This document shows positions 25,056 to 33,485 of a stretch of 64,000 nt of DNA, piece by piece. The position numbers and the translations under genes are program-made. The notes beneath the pieces were generated by a model. It was not told where the DNA came from and searched no databases. It was given only the letters and a program-made list of their open reading frames with translations. Numbering within the stretch: position 1 is the stretch's first letter; each line of letters starts with the position of its first letter. The stretch is from positions 3,224,001 through 3,288,000 of the forward strand of contig OZ244777.1 of the NCBI GenBank assembly GCA_965219495.1, given 5' to 3'. Source of the DNA: CAZPXZ01 sp965219495 (lineage in GTDB: Bacteria; Pseudomonadota; Alphaproteobacteria; Rhodobacterales; CAZPXZ01).

Positions 25056-25996
25056 TCGAACACGATGCGCGGGAAGTAGAGCGACACCACCCAGTTTGGC
25101 TGGTCGACGATCTCGCTAATACGCAGGTCCGCCGCGACGCTGCACAACATGTAAGCCTCTTCTGCCGCCAGTCCGTGGCGGGTGGTGAGCAGATCGATCA
25201 TGCCAGACACGGCCGTTCGTGCGCCCTCGAAGAGGTCGGGCCCGATGCCTGTAGTGACCTCGTAACCTCCCTTGTCAAGGTGGCGGCTGACCGGCCCCGC
25301 CGTGGTGAAACGGGGAAAGCTGAGATTGGCTTCCTTGACCAGCTCGAACTTGGCGGCGATTTTCATCGGGCTTTCGATCGCTGTGCCACAGACTTCGCCG
25401 TCGCCTTGCGCCGCATGGGTATCGCCGACAGAGAACAGCGCCCCCGCGACCTCCACGGGAAGGTAGAGTTCGGTGCCCGCCGAAATGTCGCGGATGTCCA
25501 TGTTGCCGCCAACCCGGCGTGGCGGAACAATGCTGTGCAGGCCCGCCTCAGCCGGCGCCACGCCGATGGTGCCGCAGAAGGGTTTCAGCGGAACTCGGCC
25601 GCCCGGCGCATAGAGCGCCGGAGAAAGAGCCCCTGGGTCGTATGTCCAATGGACGAGCGCCGGATTTGGAAACTGGTCGGCGAGCAGGCCGAAGCCGGGA
25701 ATACAGGCCGTCCAGCCCCATCCCGAGGGTTCGAAGGCCAGCAGCGTGACCTTGAGCGCATCGCCGGGTTCGGCCCCGTCAATCTGGACGGGGCCGGAGA
25801 CCGGATTTACCTTGCTGAAATCCAGGTTCCCGACGTCTTCCAGCGTCGCCTCCGCCCCGAGTTGCCCGCCCGAGGAATCTACGGTCTCGAACTCGACCGA
25901 CTCGCCGGGGACAATGCTGAGCCGCGGCGTAAGGGAGTTGTCCCAGCCGTAGTGGCTGTGCTCCCGGTGAATCGTGTGGTTGCAGTTTTTCGGCAT
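25052..25996 (-). CDS. Acetamidase/formamidase family protein
   Basis: A 314-residue FmdA/AmdA-family amidohydrolase, which releases ammonia from short amides. Motifs seen are WDNSLTPRLSIVPGESVEFE, PLKPFCGTIGVAPAEAG, and the metal-site region FSVGDTHAAQGDGEVCGTAI. The start ATG 25996 is chosen over an upstream ATG at 26032 because homology begins at NHTIHREHSHYGW. The stop overlaps the dppD-like start (ATGA). Co-translation with transporter ATPases suggests that the imported compound carries an amide used as nitrogen source (inference). Confidence 0.92.
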   Translation of the reverse strand: MPKNCNHTIHREHSHYGWDNSLTPRLSIVPGESVEFETVDSSGGQLGAEATLEDVGNLDFSKVNPVSGPVQIDGAEPGDALKVTLLAFEPSGWGWTACIPGFGLLADQFPNPALVHWTYDPGALSPALYAPGGRVPLKPFCGTIGVAPAEAGLHSIVPPRRVGGNMDIRDISAGTELYLPVEVAGALFSVGDTHAAQGDGEVCGTAIESPMKIAAKFELVKEANLSFPRFTTAGPVSRHLDKGGYEVTTGIGPDLFEGARTAVSGMIDLLTTRHGLAAEEAYMLCSVAADLRISEIVDQPNWVVSLYFPRIVFE

Positions 25997-26923
25997 CGTT
26001 TCTTCGCATCTCCTCGTAGTGAGCGGGAACACGAACCAGGCCGCCGGGAAGCACCCTTAACGGGCATGCTCCAAATGCGCGGCGAGGCGCACGCTGTTGG
26101 ACATGGAGAGTCGAGGCGCATCCTCCGCGGCAATGTTGCCGGTCTTGCTCCGAATCCGTAAGGGCAACTCGGCGGGCCAACGCTGCCCGCGCCGCCAGCC
26201 TCGGTGGTTCGGCCCGGGAGTCTCTCGTCGCCCTGCTGATTCCGCCGCCGTCGTCCGGGTTCGAGCCGTCGATGGCGAGCGAGTCCGGATCGTCAACGAT
26301 TTGCATCCGTCCATCCGGCACTGGCATGGGCGCCATGCCCCGGTCACGGGCGCCGGTCCGGGTGGCAAGTGCCGTGGCCTTCATGCCAGCCGCCGCAGGT
26401 TCGTCGCGGGAGGACCACTCGATCGGTGGGCCGGGACTCGCGTTCATGGGTAGGATTCGGTCTCGAAGCCGTCTGGCCGGTTGGCCTCAGTGGATCGGTC
26501 CTTCGTTTTCGCCGGGTCATGGCAAACAATTCGTGAGCCGAAATGGCCTCCTGCGGGCACTGGCTGTCCAGTGCGTCAAACTTGCCGCCGAGAATAGTCT
26601 GTTTCTGGGACTTATATACGAGAGTCACAATGGGCTCCCGACACTGTTCCACGCCGAGGCGGGGCAACCCCCATCCTTCGCCTTCCCCTTGCCGGCGCCA
26701 CGGGAAGCGGTTTCCCGCCATTTCCCACCCGTGAACGGACCAATACCCGCTGCAAGACGTATCACCGGAGCCGGCACTTTCAGCCTTGTTTCCAGAACAA
26801 CGGAGTATAGAGGCGCCGAAGCGCCAATACAAGGATATTGTTACTTTAGTCGGAGCTTCATGGGGTCAATTCGCATATATCCTTTGCCAAACAGATGCTT
26901 AGGCAGGATTCAAACTGCCCCGC
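25997..26923. other. Gene-free stretch upstream of the acetamidase
   Basis: About 930 bases without a recognisable gene. A minus-strand frame through 26260-26447 has near-continuous coding-like composition (AAAGMKATALATRTGARDRG) but no family I can name; it may be part of a decayed gene. The stretch 26790-26900 is AT-richer and contains the small palindrome GGCGCCGAAGCGCC. The acetamidase promoter, if transcription restarts here, should lie in this region. Confidence 0.45.
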
Positions 26924-28252
26924 TCATGGAGTCGGTTTGGTCGGGTCGATTTGCAGGAGTTCGAACGTTTTGGCTTGCAGTTCCGTCGGTTCGGCGAGCA
27001 GCGGGAACGCCAGATCCGGGTTCGCCGACAGCGTCACTTCATTGCGGGTCAGCGTGGCGAGGTCCGACAACAGCGTCTCCATGCTGTGCACCGGCAGACC
27101 TTCCGGGTTTTCCTTTGTGGCGGCTTTGAACCTGGCGCGGTCGGAGACGTCGGACTTCGCGACCGGGGAAGCTCGCTTCCGTCTTGCGCCGTCGCGGTCG
27201 TCGTCCTCGAACAGGATCGGGGCGAGGCGCTTGCGCATGCGCCATTCGACGTGCCAGGCCAGCATGCACAGGAAGACGTGGGCGCGGACGTGATCCTCGC
27301 TGTAGACGTAAACCGGGCGCACGTCGAGGTTGGATTTCATCCCTCGGAACGCGCGTTCCACCGTGGACAACGATTTATAGGCCTCCACCGCCTCCGGCGC
27401 GGCGAGGGCGCCGGCCTCGAGGCTGGTGCGGATCACGTAGACGCCGTCGAGGCGTGCTTCGTCGGCGATCCGCTCCGCGTTGCGCGTCCAGGCGATGTGG
27501 GCATCCGAGATCTCGATGTCGAAGTGCCTGGCCACCTTGCGGCGGTTGATGTCCCGGCCGACCCGGCGGTTGATCGCGTCGCGTCCATGCAAGCGCGCGC
27601 GCGGGCTGCGGACGGCCTTGGCGATGTCTTCCGGGACGCGTTTGGTGGCCCGCAGCAGATCCTTCCGCTTGCGCGTGCTGCGCGACAATCAAGATGCGAC
27701 ACCCGCGACAATCAGGATGACACACGGGGTTGGGGCGGCCGGAGACGCAGGGCGGGCGTCAGTTGGCGGATGTGAGGCGTGCGCAGCGCCGAGATCCAGT
27801 CCAGCCCGGCCGGAAGCAGGTCGTCGCGGATGCGCGCCGCCGTCACCATGCCGCGATCGCCGACAAAGGCGATGCGGGAGAGCCCGAACCGCTGCTTGAC
27901 CTTCGCCACCTGGACGGCGACGGTCGCCGGATCTCCGGTACCGCCTGCGAACACCTCCACCGCCACCGGGCAGCCGTCGGCGGCGCACAGCAGCCCGTAG
28001 ACGATCCGCTTCTTGCCCTTCTTTCCGTCACGGTTGTGGCCGAACCCGGCAAGCGGACAGCAGCGTCCCTCCAGAAAACTCGAAGTCACGTCATACAAGA
28101 GGAGCGTCCCGTCCCGGAGGTGCCGGGCGGCGAGACTGCGCTCGATCCAGCGCTGGCGGGCCCGCAGCCAGTCCAGCATGCCCAGCATCTCGTTGCCGGT
28201 GACCGCCCCGAGGCCAAGGACGGCGCCGCCGGTAGCGCGGCTGTTCGCGAAC
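26924..28252 (-). pseudogene. IS1634-family transposase, disrupted
   Basis: Two pieces of one DDE transposase of the IS4-like IS1634 group. The upstream piece (28252-27712) carries LARHLRDGTLLLYDVTSSFL-type sequence and DRGMVTAARIRDDLL. The downstream piece (27688-26924) carries SLSTVERAFRGMKSNLDVRP and HVFLCMLAWHVEWRMRKRL, with the last catalytic Glu in STVERAF. Between them, at 27676-27735, is a scrap with two copies of GCGACAATCA(A/G)GATG resembling an IS21-type end, and about 60 residues are missing. The N-terminal third is lost where IS66 sequence begins at 28253. Confidence 0.85.
27676..27735. repeat. IS21-like solo end inside the IS1634 transposase
   Basis: Two near-identical 15-mers GCGACAATCA(A/G)GATG at 27682 and 27705, spaced 23 bases apart. 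The IS21 left end at 11269 shows a comparable pair of CGACAACTATNATG units 21 bases apart. This suggests insertion of an IS21 relative followed by deletion of everything but its end. Confidence 0.5.
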
Positions 28253-28590
28253 ACGCCGCACGGCGTCAGCTTCTGGGCGCGCTTCCTGTACGAGTGCTAT
28301 GCCTGTTTCCGGCCGGTCAACCGGATCGCGGCATGGATGAGCGAGCAAGGACTGCGGCTGTCAGCGGGGACCCTGGCAAGCAGCATCCTCCGTTTCCTGC
28401 CGCTGTTCGCGCCGCTTTCGGAAGCGATCCTGGCGCGGCAGAACGGTTGCGCCAGGGCGGCGAGACCAGCTGGCGGATCCAGGCGCTCGGCGAGGCGGGC
28501 GCCTCGCGCCGCGCCTGGCTGTGGGTGGGGATTTCGCTCGACGCGGTGTGGTTTCATGTCGATCCCTCGCGCAGCGCCACGGCAACAGCC
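28253..28590 (+). pseudogene. Internal fragment of an IS66 TnpC transposase, frameshifted
   Basis: On the plus strand one frame reads TPHGVSFWARFLYECYACFR, then VNRIAAWMSEQGLRLSAGTL and LPLFAPLSEAIL. A one-base shift near 28445 leads into ETSWRIQALGEAGASRRAWL and ISLDAVWFHVDPSRSA. Both are consecutive blocks of IS66 transposases around the catalytic core. Both ends are cut: the left against the IS1634 transposase, the right against the zinc-ribbon gene. Confidence 0.82.
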
Positions 28591-29110
28591 ACCGGAGCGC
28601 CCGCAGCAACCCGCCGCGGTCCCCCGCAACGCCGAACAACGCCCGCAGCGAAGCCGGAAGCGCATCGCCCGCCGGAGGCCGTGCCAACCCGCCTTGCCGC
28701 GAGATCCATTGCGGCGTCCGCGGGAACGCCTCGCGCCGCCACCGTCGAAGCGTCCGCCGGGCGATGCCGAGCCGCATGCGCAGCTTGCGCGCCGCCGCCG
28801 CGCTGCAACCGCCGGAAAGCGCCGAAACCACCGGAAAGCATCCGGAGGCGTAAACCCGCGAACCGAAATAGCGCACCGAGGGCGGCGTCGACCGCCGCCG
28901 GCAGCCCTCCGAACCGCAGCAGAAGCTGAACCGCGTGAAGCCCTCACCCCGGCGGAAACCGAGGCCACGGGGCTTGCGCGCATAATCCGCAACGTCAAGC
29001 CGCCCCCCGCAGCGGCCGCAGCCCGCCTCGCGAAACGCCTCCGCGATCGACGCGTCAATCCGGGTGAAAAGCGCCCACTCACTGGCGCCGACGAGGATTC
29101 CGTGCAACAT
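28361..29110 (-). pseudogene. Zinc-ribbon/HTH protein divergent from a DUF4338 gene, C-terminus replaced
   Basis: The first 178 or so residues look like a genuine protein. A zinc-ribbon with GCGRCGGRLDVADYARKPRG and CCGSEGCRRRSTPPSVRYFG gives CxxC and CxxxxxC-type pairs, and RKLRMRLGIARRTLRRWRR is a transposase-like HTH. The start ATG 29110 has AGGAGAG upstream. Beyond about 28580 the frame runs antisense through the IS66 fragment, so the natural C-terminus is probably lost. I do not know a function. The divergent DUF4338 gene and the hairpin between them suggest the two genes form one mobile unit. Confidence 0.6.
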
Positions 29111-29148
29111 TGATTGGTCTCTCCTGCTGGATAACAAGAGAGACAAAC

Positions 29149-29181
29149 CCCCCGGGGATGCTTGTGCAAGCTCCCCGGGGG
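29149..29181. promoter_or_regulatory. Long GC-rich hairpin between divergent zinc-ribbon and DUF4338 genes
   Basis: CCCCCGGGGA (29149-29158) pairs perfectly with TCCCCGGGGG (29172-29181). After one unpaired T an inner stem GCTTG/CAAGC follows, leaving a 2-base loop. It lies between two divergent genes, so it is not an ordinary terminator. It could be an operator or a recognition hairpin of a mobile unit. No T-run follows on either side. Confidence 0.75.
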
Positions 29182-29317
29182 AACCGATCGACATTCATGC
29201 ACGGAATCTGATCGGATCGGCCCGATCCGGAATCAATCTATGTGAGCACGCACACCTGGCGACCTGGCTTCCCTGAACGATGAGCGAAGAGCGAAGGCGC
29301 AGGCTGCAAGAACCGCC

Positions 29318-30205
29318 ATGACCGGTGAGGTCGAATGCCGCTACTACGGGCGCGATTTCAGCGCCCAGGAGATGGCACTGCTGCGCGCCATGATCGCCGG
29401 GCCGCCGGCCTTGAACCGCAGCCGGCTGGCCCAGGAGTTCTGCCGCCGCATCGGCTGGCGCAAGCCGGATGGCGGCCTCAAGCACATGATGGCCAAGGTC
29501 ACCATGCTGAAAATGCATCGCGACGGGGTGATCGTCCTGCCGCCGGCGAAAAGCCGCAAGCGCGCCAGGCGCAAGCCGGTCCCCTTCACCGCGGCCACCG
29601 ACCCGCCGCTGTTCCCGCCCCCCGCCACCCTCGAAGCGGTCCGTCCGCTGCGCTTCGTCCCGGTCACCGGCGCCGGCCCCCGCGCCAGCCGCCTGTGGAA
29701 CGAGTTCATCGAACGCTATCACTATCTCGGCTACAAGACCCTGGTCGGCGCCCAGATGCGCTACGCCGTCCACGACCGCGACGGAGCGCCGCTCGCCATG
29801 CTCGGCTTCTCCACCGCGGCATGGAAAACCGCCCCGCGCGACCGCTTCATCGGATGGTCCCCGCAAACCCGCGAGAAAAACCTCCCGCTCCTGTGCGACA
29901 ATGCAAGGTTCCTCATCCTGCCCTGGATCCGCATCCCAAACCTCGCCTCCCACATCCTCGCCAGCGCCCGACAGCGCCTGCCAGAGGACTGGAAGCGCCA
30001 GTACAACATCAACCCCGTCCTCGTCGAAACCTTCATCGAGACCCCGCGATTCGCCGGAACCGCCTACCGCGCCGCCGGATGGATCCATGTCGGAACCACC
30101 CAGGGCCGCGGACGCTACGACACCCAAAAAAAATATGCCTTGCCCAAAAAGGAAATCTGGCTGCGCCCCCTCCGAAAAGACTGGAAACGAATTCTGAACC
30201 GCTGA
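29318..30205 (+). CDS. DUF4338 (DruA-like) protein
   Basis: A 295-residue DUF4338 protein, the family of DruA from the Druantia anti-phage system. Typical blocks are WNEFIERYHYLGYKTLVGAQ, MLGFSTAAWKTAPRDRFIGW, LCDNARFLILPWIRIPNLAS and AAGWIHVGTTQGRGRYD. The N-terminal 80 residues hold an HTH-like region around LAQEFCRRIGWRKPDGGLKH. The start ATG 29318 is the first in frame. None of the other Druantia genes is nearby; the surroundings are all mobile elements, and a zinc-ribbon gene is divergent. A transposition-type role is therefore more likely than defence here, but this is inference. Confidence 0.85.
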   Translation: MTGEVECRYYGRDFSAQEMALLRAMIAGPPALNRSRLAQEFCRRIGWRKPDGGLKHMMAKVTMLKMHRDGVIVLPPAKSRKRARRKPVPFTAATDPPLFPPPATLEAVRPLRFVPVTGAGPRASRLWNEFIERYHYLGYKTLVGAQMRYAVHDRDGAPLAMLGFSTAAWKTAPRDRFIGWSPQTREKNLPLLCDNARFLILPWIRIPNLASHILASARQRLPEDWKRQYNINPVLVETFIETPRFAGTAYRAAGWIHVGTTQGRGRYDTQKKYALPKKEIWLRPLRKDWKRILNR

Positions 30206-30529
30206 ATACACTCCGACATCACCCTAAAACCGAACGGTTACCAATCTTCGCAACCCAAAACCGACCACAACCTATTGATATGTAACGCAATTCGACCTTT
30301 TTGCACAGGCACTTATATAATCCCCTATGGAATCAATACTGGCAGCCCGGCACGATTTTCGATTCGAATTCATTGGTCTCGTTTTGGCGGTTGGCCGGTA
30401 GTGAGCCGCCGAAGCCGTGTTTCAGGCGCAGCGCATGCGAAAGTTCGCAACGCGTGGAAACCAGGACGGGCGCAGCTCCACTGAATGCGTGCGACTTCAT
30501 TGGATTGCCTTCCGGCTGAATTAAGTGCT
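30206..30529. other. Gene-free stretch
   Basis: About 320 bases between the DUF4338 gene and the permease stop. It is AT-richer near 30270-30330. No inverted repeat matching the zinc-ribbon side could be identified by eye, so the right end of the DUF4338 unit is undefined. Confidence 0.45.
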
Positions 30530-31450
30530 TCAGCGCAATCGGATGCGCGGATCAATTAGCGGAACGACAAGATCGGCTAGCAGGTTCCCGATCACGATGG
30601 CGACGGCCGCGACCAAGGTGACACCCATGATCACGGGAATGTCGATTCGCTGGATGGCCATCCACGCTAACTGCCCGATACCCGGCCAACCAAATACCGA
30701 CTCCACGACGACTGCGCCGCTCATGAAAATGCCGATATCGAGTCCGACCATGGCGATCACCGGCAGAATGGCGTTTCGCAGCGCGTGCACGAAAATAACC
30801 TTCGGGCCGCTGAGGCCCTTGGCGCGGGCGGTTCGGATATAGTCGTGGCGCAGGACCTCCACCATGCTGGAACGCATCATGCGCGAGTACCAGCCGCCGC
30901 CTGCGATTCCGAGGGTGAGCGCAGGCAGGACCAAGTGGCCGAGGGTTCCGAAGCCGCTGAGGGGAAACCAGCCGAGCAGGTTGGCGAAGACGTAGAGCAG
31001 CAACAGGCCGACGACGAATTGGGGCGTTGACACGCCGGCAAAGGAGAAAATCATGACTCCCCGGTCGAGCAATCGTCCCCTGCGTGTCGCGGCCATAATT
31101 CCGGTCGGCAGTCCGATCAGGATTTCGAAGAAAATGGCGCCGGCCATGAGCAGAAGCGTGGCCGGCAGGCGGCTTGCAATCAACTCGGAGACATTCGCTT
31201 TCTGCACATAGGAGCGGCCGAGGTCGCCCTGCGTCAGTTTGGTGACGTATCGGAAATATTGAACCGGGATGGGCTGATCGAGGCCGAGCTGATGGCGGAT
31301 GCTTTCGATGGTCTGCGGGGTGGCGCTCCTCCCGGCAATCATGCGCACCGGGTCGGCGGGGATGAGAAAGGTAAGGCCGAACGTAATCACCGAAATGCCG
31401 ATGAGGATCAGCACTGAGGCGGCGAGCCGGCGGGCCAGGTAGCGCAGCAT
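30530..31450 (-). CDS. Peptide-type ABC transporter permease (DppB/OppB)
   Basis: A 306-residue permease. The opening YLARRLAASVLILIGISVIT, the periplasmic DPVRMIAGRSATPQTIESIR region and the EAA loop DYIRTARAKGLSGPKVIFVH are diagnostic of DppB. The family C-terminus VVPLIDPRIRL is intact. The start ATG 31450 overlaps the DppC-like stop (TGATG). An upstream frame to 31693 is a shadow. Downstream in the transcript come insertion sequences instead of the expected ATPase genes. Confidence 0.95.
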   Translation of the reverse strand: MLRYLARRLAASVLILIGISVITFGLTFLIPADPVRMIAGRSATPQTIESIRHQLGLDQPIPVQYFRYVTKLTQGDLGRSYVQKANVSELIASRLPATLLLMAGAIFFEILIGLPTGIMAATRRGRLLDRGVMIFSFAGVSTPQFVVGLLLLYVFANLLGWFPLSGFGTLGHLVLPALTLGIAGGGWYSRMMRSSMVEVLRHDYIRTARAKGLSGPKVIFVHALRNAILPVIAMVGLDIGIFMSGAVVVESVFGWPGIGQLAWMAIQRIDIPVIMGVTLVAAVAIVIGNLLADLVVPLIDPRIRLR

Positions 31451-32298
31451 CAGCGGCCTCTTTGCGTCGGGTCGAGGGCGTCGCGCAACGCATCGCCAAC
31501 AAGATTGAAAGCGAGCGCCAGCGCCATGATCGCGACGCCGGGAAAGAACACCAGCCAAGGAGCGGTGAGAAAATAGGATTGGCTCTCGAATATTATCCCG
31601 CCCCAAGACGGCGTAGGTGGCTGAACGCCGATGCCCAAGAATGACAACGTGGCTTCCAGCAGCACGGTGGTGGCGATTCCCAGGGTTGCCCACACCAGAA
31701 TGGTTGGAATCAAGTGGGGCAGGATGTGCAGGAACAGAATTCGAGGCCAGGCCGCGCCAAGGGCACGCGCGGCTTCAATATACTCCCGCACCGCGAGCGC
31801 TGTCGTCTCGGTATAGATAACCCGGGCGATCTGAACCCAGTTCACCAGTGCGATCACCATGGCGACGATCCACAAGGACGGTGTAAAGATGGCTGCCAAC
31901 GCAATCGCCAGCAGTAGCGCGGGAAATGCCATCATGAGGTCGGTGAAACGCATGATAGCAGCGCCCGCCCAGCCCTGTACGTAGCCGGCAGTGACGCCGA
32001 GCAGCGTACCCAGTGTCACCGCCGCACCGTTCGCGACCACACCGATAATCATTGAAGTTCGCGCGCCATACAGCAAGCGCGAAAAGAGGTCTCGACCCAG
32101 CAGATCCGTGCCCAGGAAAAACTGCTCACCCGGGGGCAGCGGCGCACCCTGCAGGGTCAGACCGTCAAAAAACTGCTGCCTCGGGTCGAAGGGCGCGATG
32201 ATGGGCGCACTGACCGCCGCTGCTGTAACGATCGCGATGGTCACGAGGCCGGCCAACGCAAGCGGGTCTCTGCGCAGGCGCCGCCAGGTATAGGACAT
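31450..32298 (-). CDS. Peptide-type ABC transporter permease (DppC/OppC)
   Basis: A 282-residue permease with the DppC hallmarks FFLGTDLLGRDLFSRLLYGA, DLMMAFPALLLAIAL, EAARALGAAWPRILFLHILP and SFLGIGVQPPTPSWGGII. The start ATG 32298 is where homology begins (RRLRRDPLALAGLV). It is the first gene of the surviving operon. No solute-binding protein precedes it: the 700 bases upstream are non-coding, then an IS21 relic. The complex may rely on another binding protein, for example that at 46990-48639 (inference). Confidence 0.95.
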   Translation of the reverse strand: MSYTWRRLRRDPLALAGLVTIAIVTAAAVSAPIIAPFDPRQQFFDGLTLQGAPLPPGEQFFLGTDLLGRDLFSRLLYGARTSMIIGVVANGAAVTLGTLLGVTAGYVQGWAGAAIMRFTDLMMAFPALLLAIALAAIFTPSLWIVAMVIALVNWVQIARVIYTETTALAVREYIEAARALGAAWPRILFLHILPHLIPTILVWATLGIATTVLLEATLSFLGIGVQPPTPSWGGIIFESQSYFLTAPWLVFFPGVAIMALALAFNLVGDALRDALDPTQRGR

Positions 32299-33014
32299 GG
32301 AACGCCGTTTCCCTTCGCCAATCCGCACAGTACACGCCACGCCAATGCTAAGCGCTCGCCGACCAGAATCCGAGTCGCGCGGCGAGGGGGCGTGGGCGCA
32401 TGTCCGGTTTGTACGATCACGTTCATTCTCCGATTGCGCGGCGCTCCTGGAAGTCGCCTCGGTAGTTGCTCGGAACGGAACAGCAAAATGCGGTGATGGC
32501 GGTGGCCCCGCTGGCGGTCCAGTGCATTTCTCCGTGCTTGAGACGGTTTCCGACGAAATTCTTGCTGCCGCCTTCGACGCCATCACACGCGACACAATGT
32601 CATGCACATAAGCCCAAGACAAAGACCGGCATGCCCCCGGGGAGCTTCACATCACTCGGCGGTTCGCGGCGATTCTCGAACGCCGCCGGGCGGCGTGCAG
32701 CGTCCGAACGGCCGGTATTCGCAATCGGTTCCCTCGCCGATCAGCGCGATCGGCCATGTACGGGGTTCGAACCACCTCTACGGCCGGACCAAAGAAGCTT
32801 GGAGTGGAAGGTCTTGCCGCCCTGCTTGCTGGCAATGACGGCAATATGCACGCTGCCCATGAGGCGGCTCCATCTAGTGCCTATAGCGCAGCGTTTCTTG
32901 CTGCTACAGCCACCATTTATGGCATTCAATGCCTGCATGCAGCAGTGTCGAGTTCGCTAGGCGGACATAATCGTGCCTACACAACGGGCGTCTCCGGCGC
33001 CGCATTCAGTCGGA
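32299..33014. other. Gene-free stretch upstream of the transporter operon
   Basis: About 700 bases with no gene. The frames on both strands are short or shadow-like. It should contain the dppC promoter near 32299-32480, but no convincing box pair could be chosen by eye. Confidence 0.45.
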
Positions 33015-33449
33015 AATCATTCAGGGCTGCAATGGGTTGCAGCCAAATCAGCGGCAGAAACCGCTCAGAACTTCAAGCTAGAAGACCACCGACCTTTAAC
33101 CGATGTTACCCCGCAAACAGGTCCGACCGCCTCCGGCATCAGCAGTTTAGCTGTTCCGACCGAGCCACTCAGTCCCTTTGCTCCATCCAGCTATCCGTCC
33201 GATCCTTTAACCGCGTTTCCGCACTCGCGCGGCGAACCGACCAATTCTTCGCCCTGAAATTATCGAAAAGTTGGAATTTTCTCTGATTCTTGTACTTCTC
33301 TGGCATTGGCCTCTTCGACGAAAGACTATCTAAATGCATTGGCGCCGCGCTAGAAAGCGCCCGGGAGGCAAAATGCAATTCGGAATGTCTACCCAATTGA
33401 CAACCGTTCCCTAGCCGACATTCTGCTTAATCGTCGTTGTCGCGCTACA
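33015..33449 (-). pseudogene. Ancient relic of an IS21-family istA 5' end and right tip
   Basis: This stretch aligns with 14450-14879 of the IS21 element despite heavy decay. Shared landmarks are CCCCGCAA-C-GGTCCG, CGCACTCGC-(C/T)GGCGAACCGAC, CTCTGG followed by GGCATTGGCCTC, CATTGGCGCCGCGC-AGA, and the terminal GTTGTCGCGCTACA (33436-33449), matching ATTGTCGCGTTACA. No frame survives. It is an older insertion of a related element ending 36 bases before the YeeE gene. Confidence 0.65.
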
Positions 33450-33485
33450 GAGTACGGTGGTACAGCCTGAAGGAGGCAGTTTCCC

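Noticed and set aside
26260..26447. Possible amidase-like gene fragment upstream of the acetamidase
   Set aside because: Composition is coding-like but no family motif could be identified, and the frame runs into the acetamidase start in a different phase.
29149..29181. Hairpin as a rho-independent terminator
   Set aside because: It lies between divergent gene starts and has no T-run, so termination of either gene is not its role.
29318..30205. Druantia anti-phage system
   Set aside because: Only a DruA-like (DUF4338) gene is present. No large helicase DruE or other Druantia gene is nearby and the context is mobile elements.
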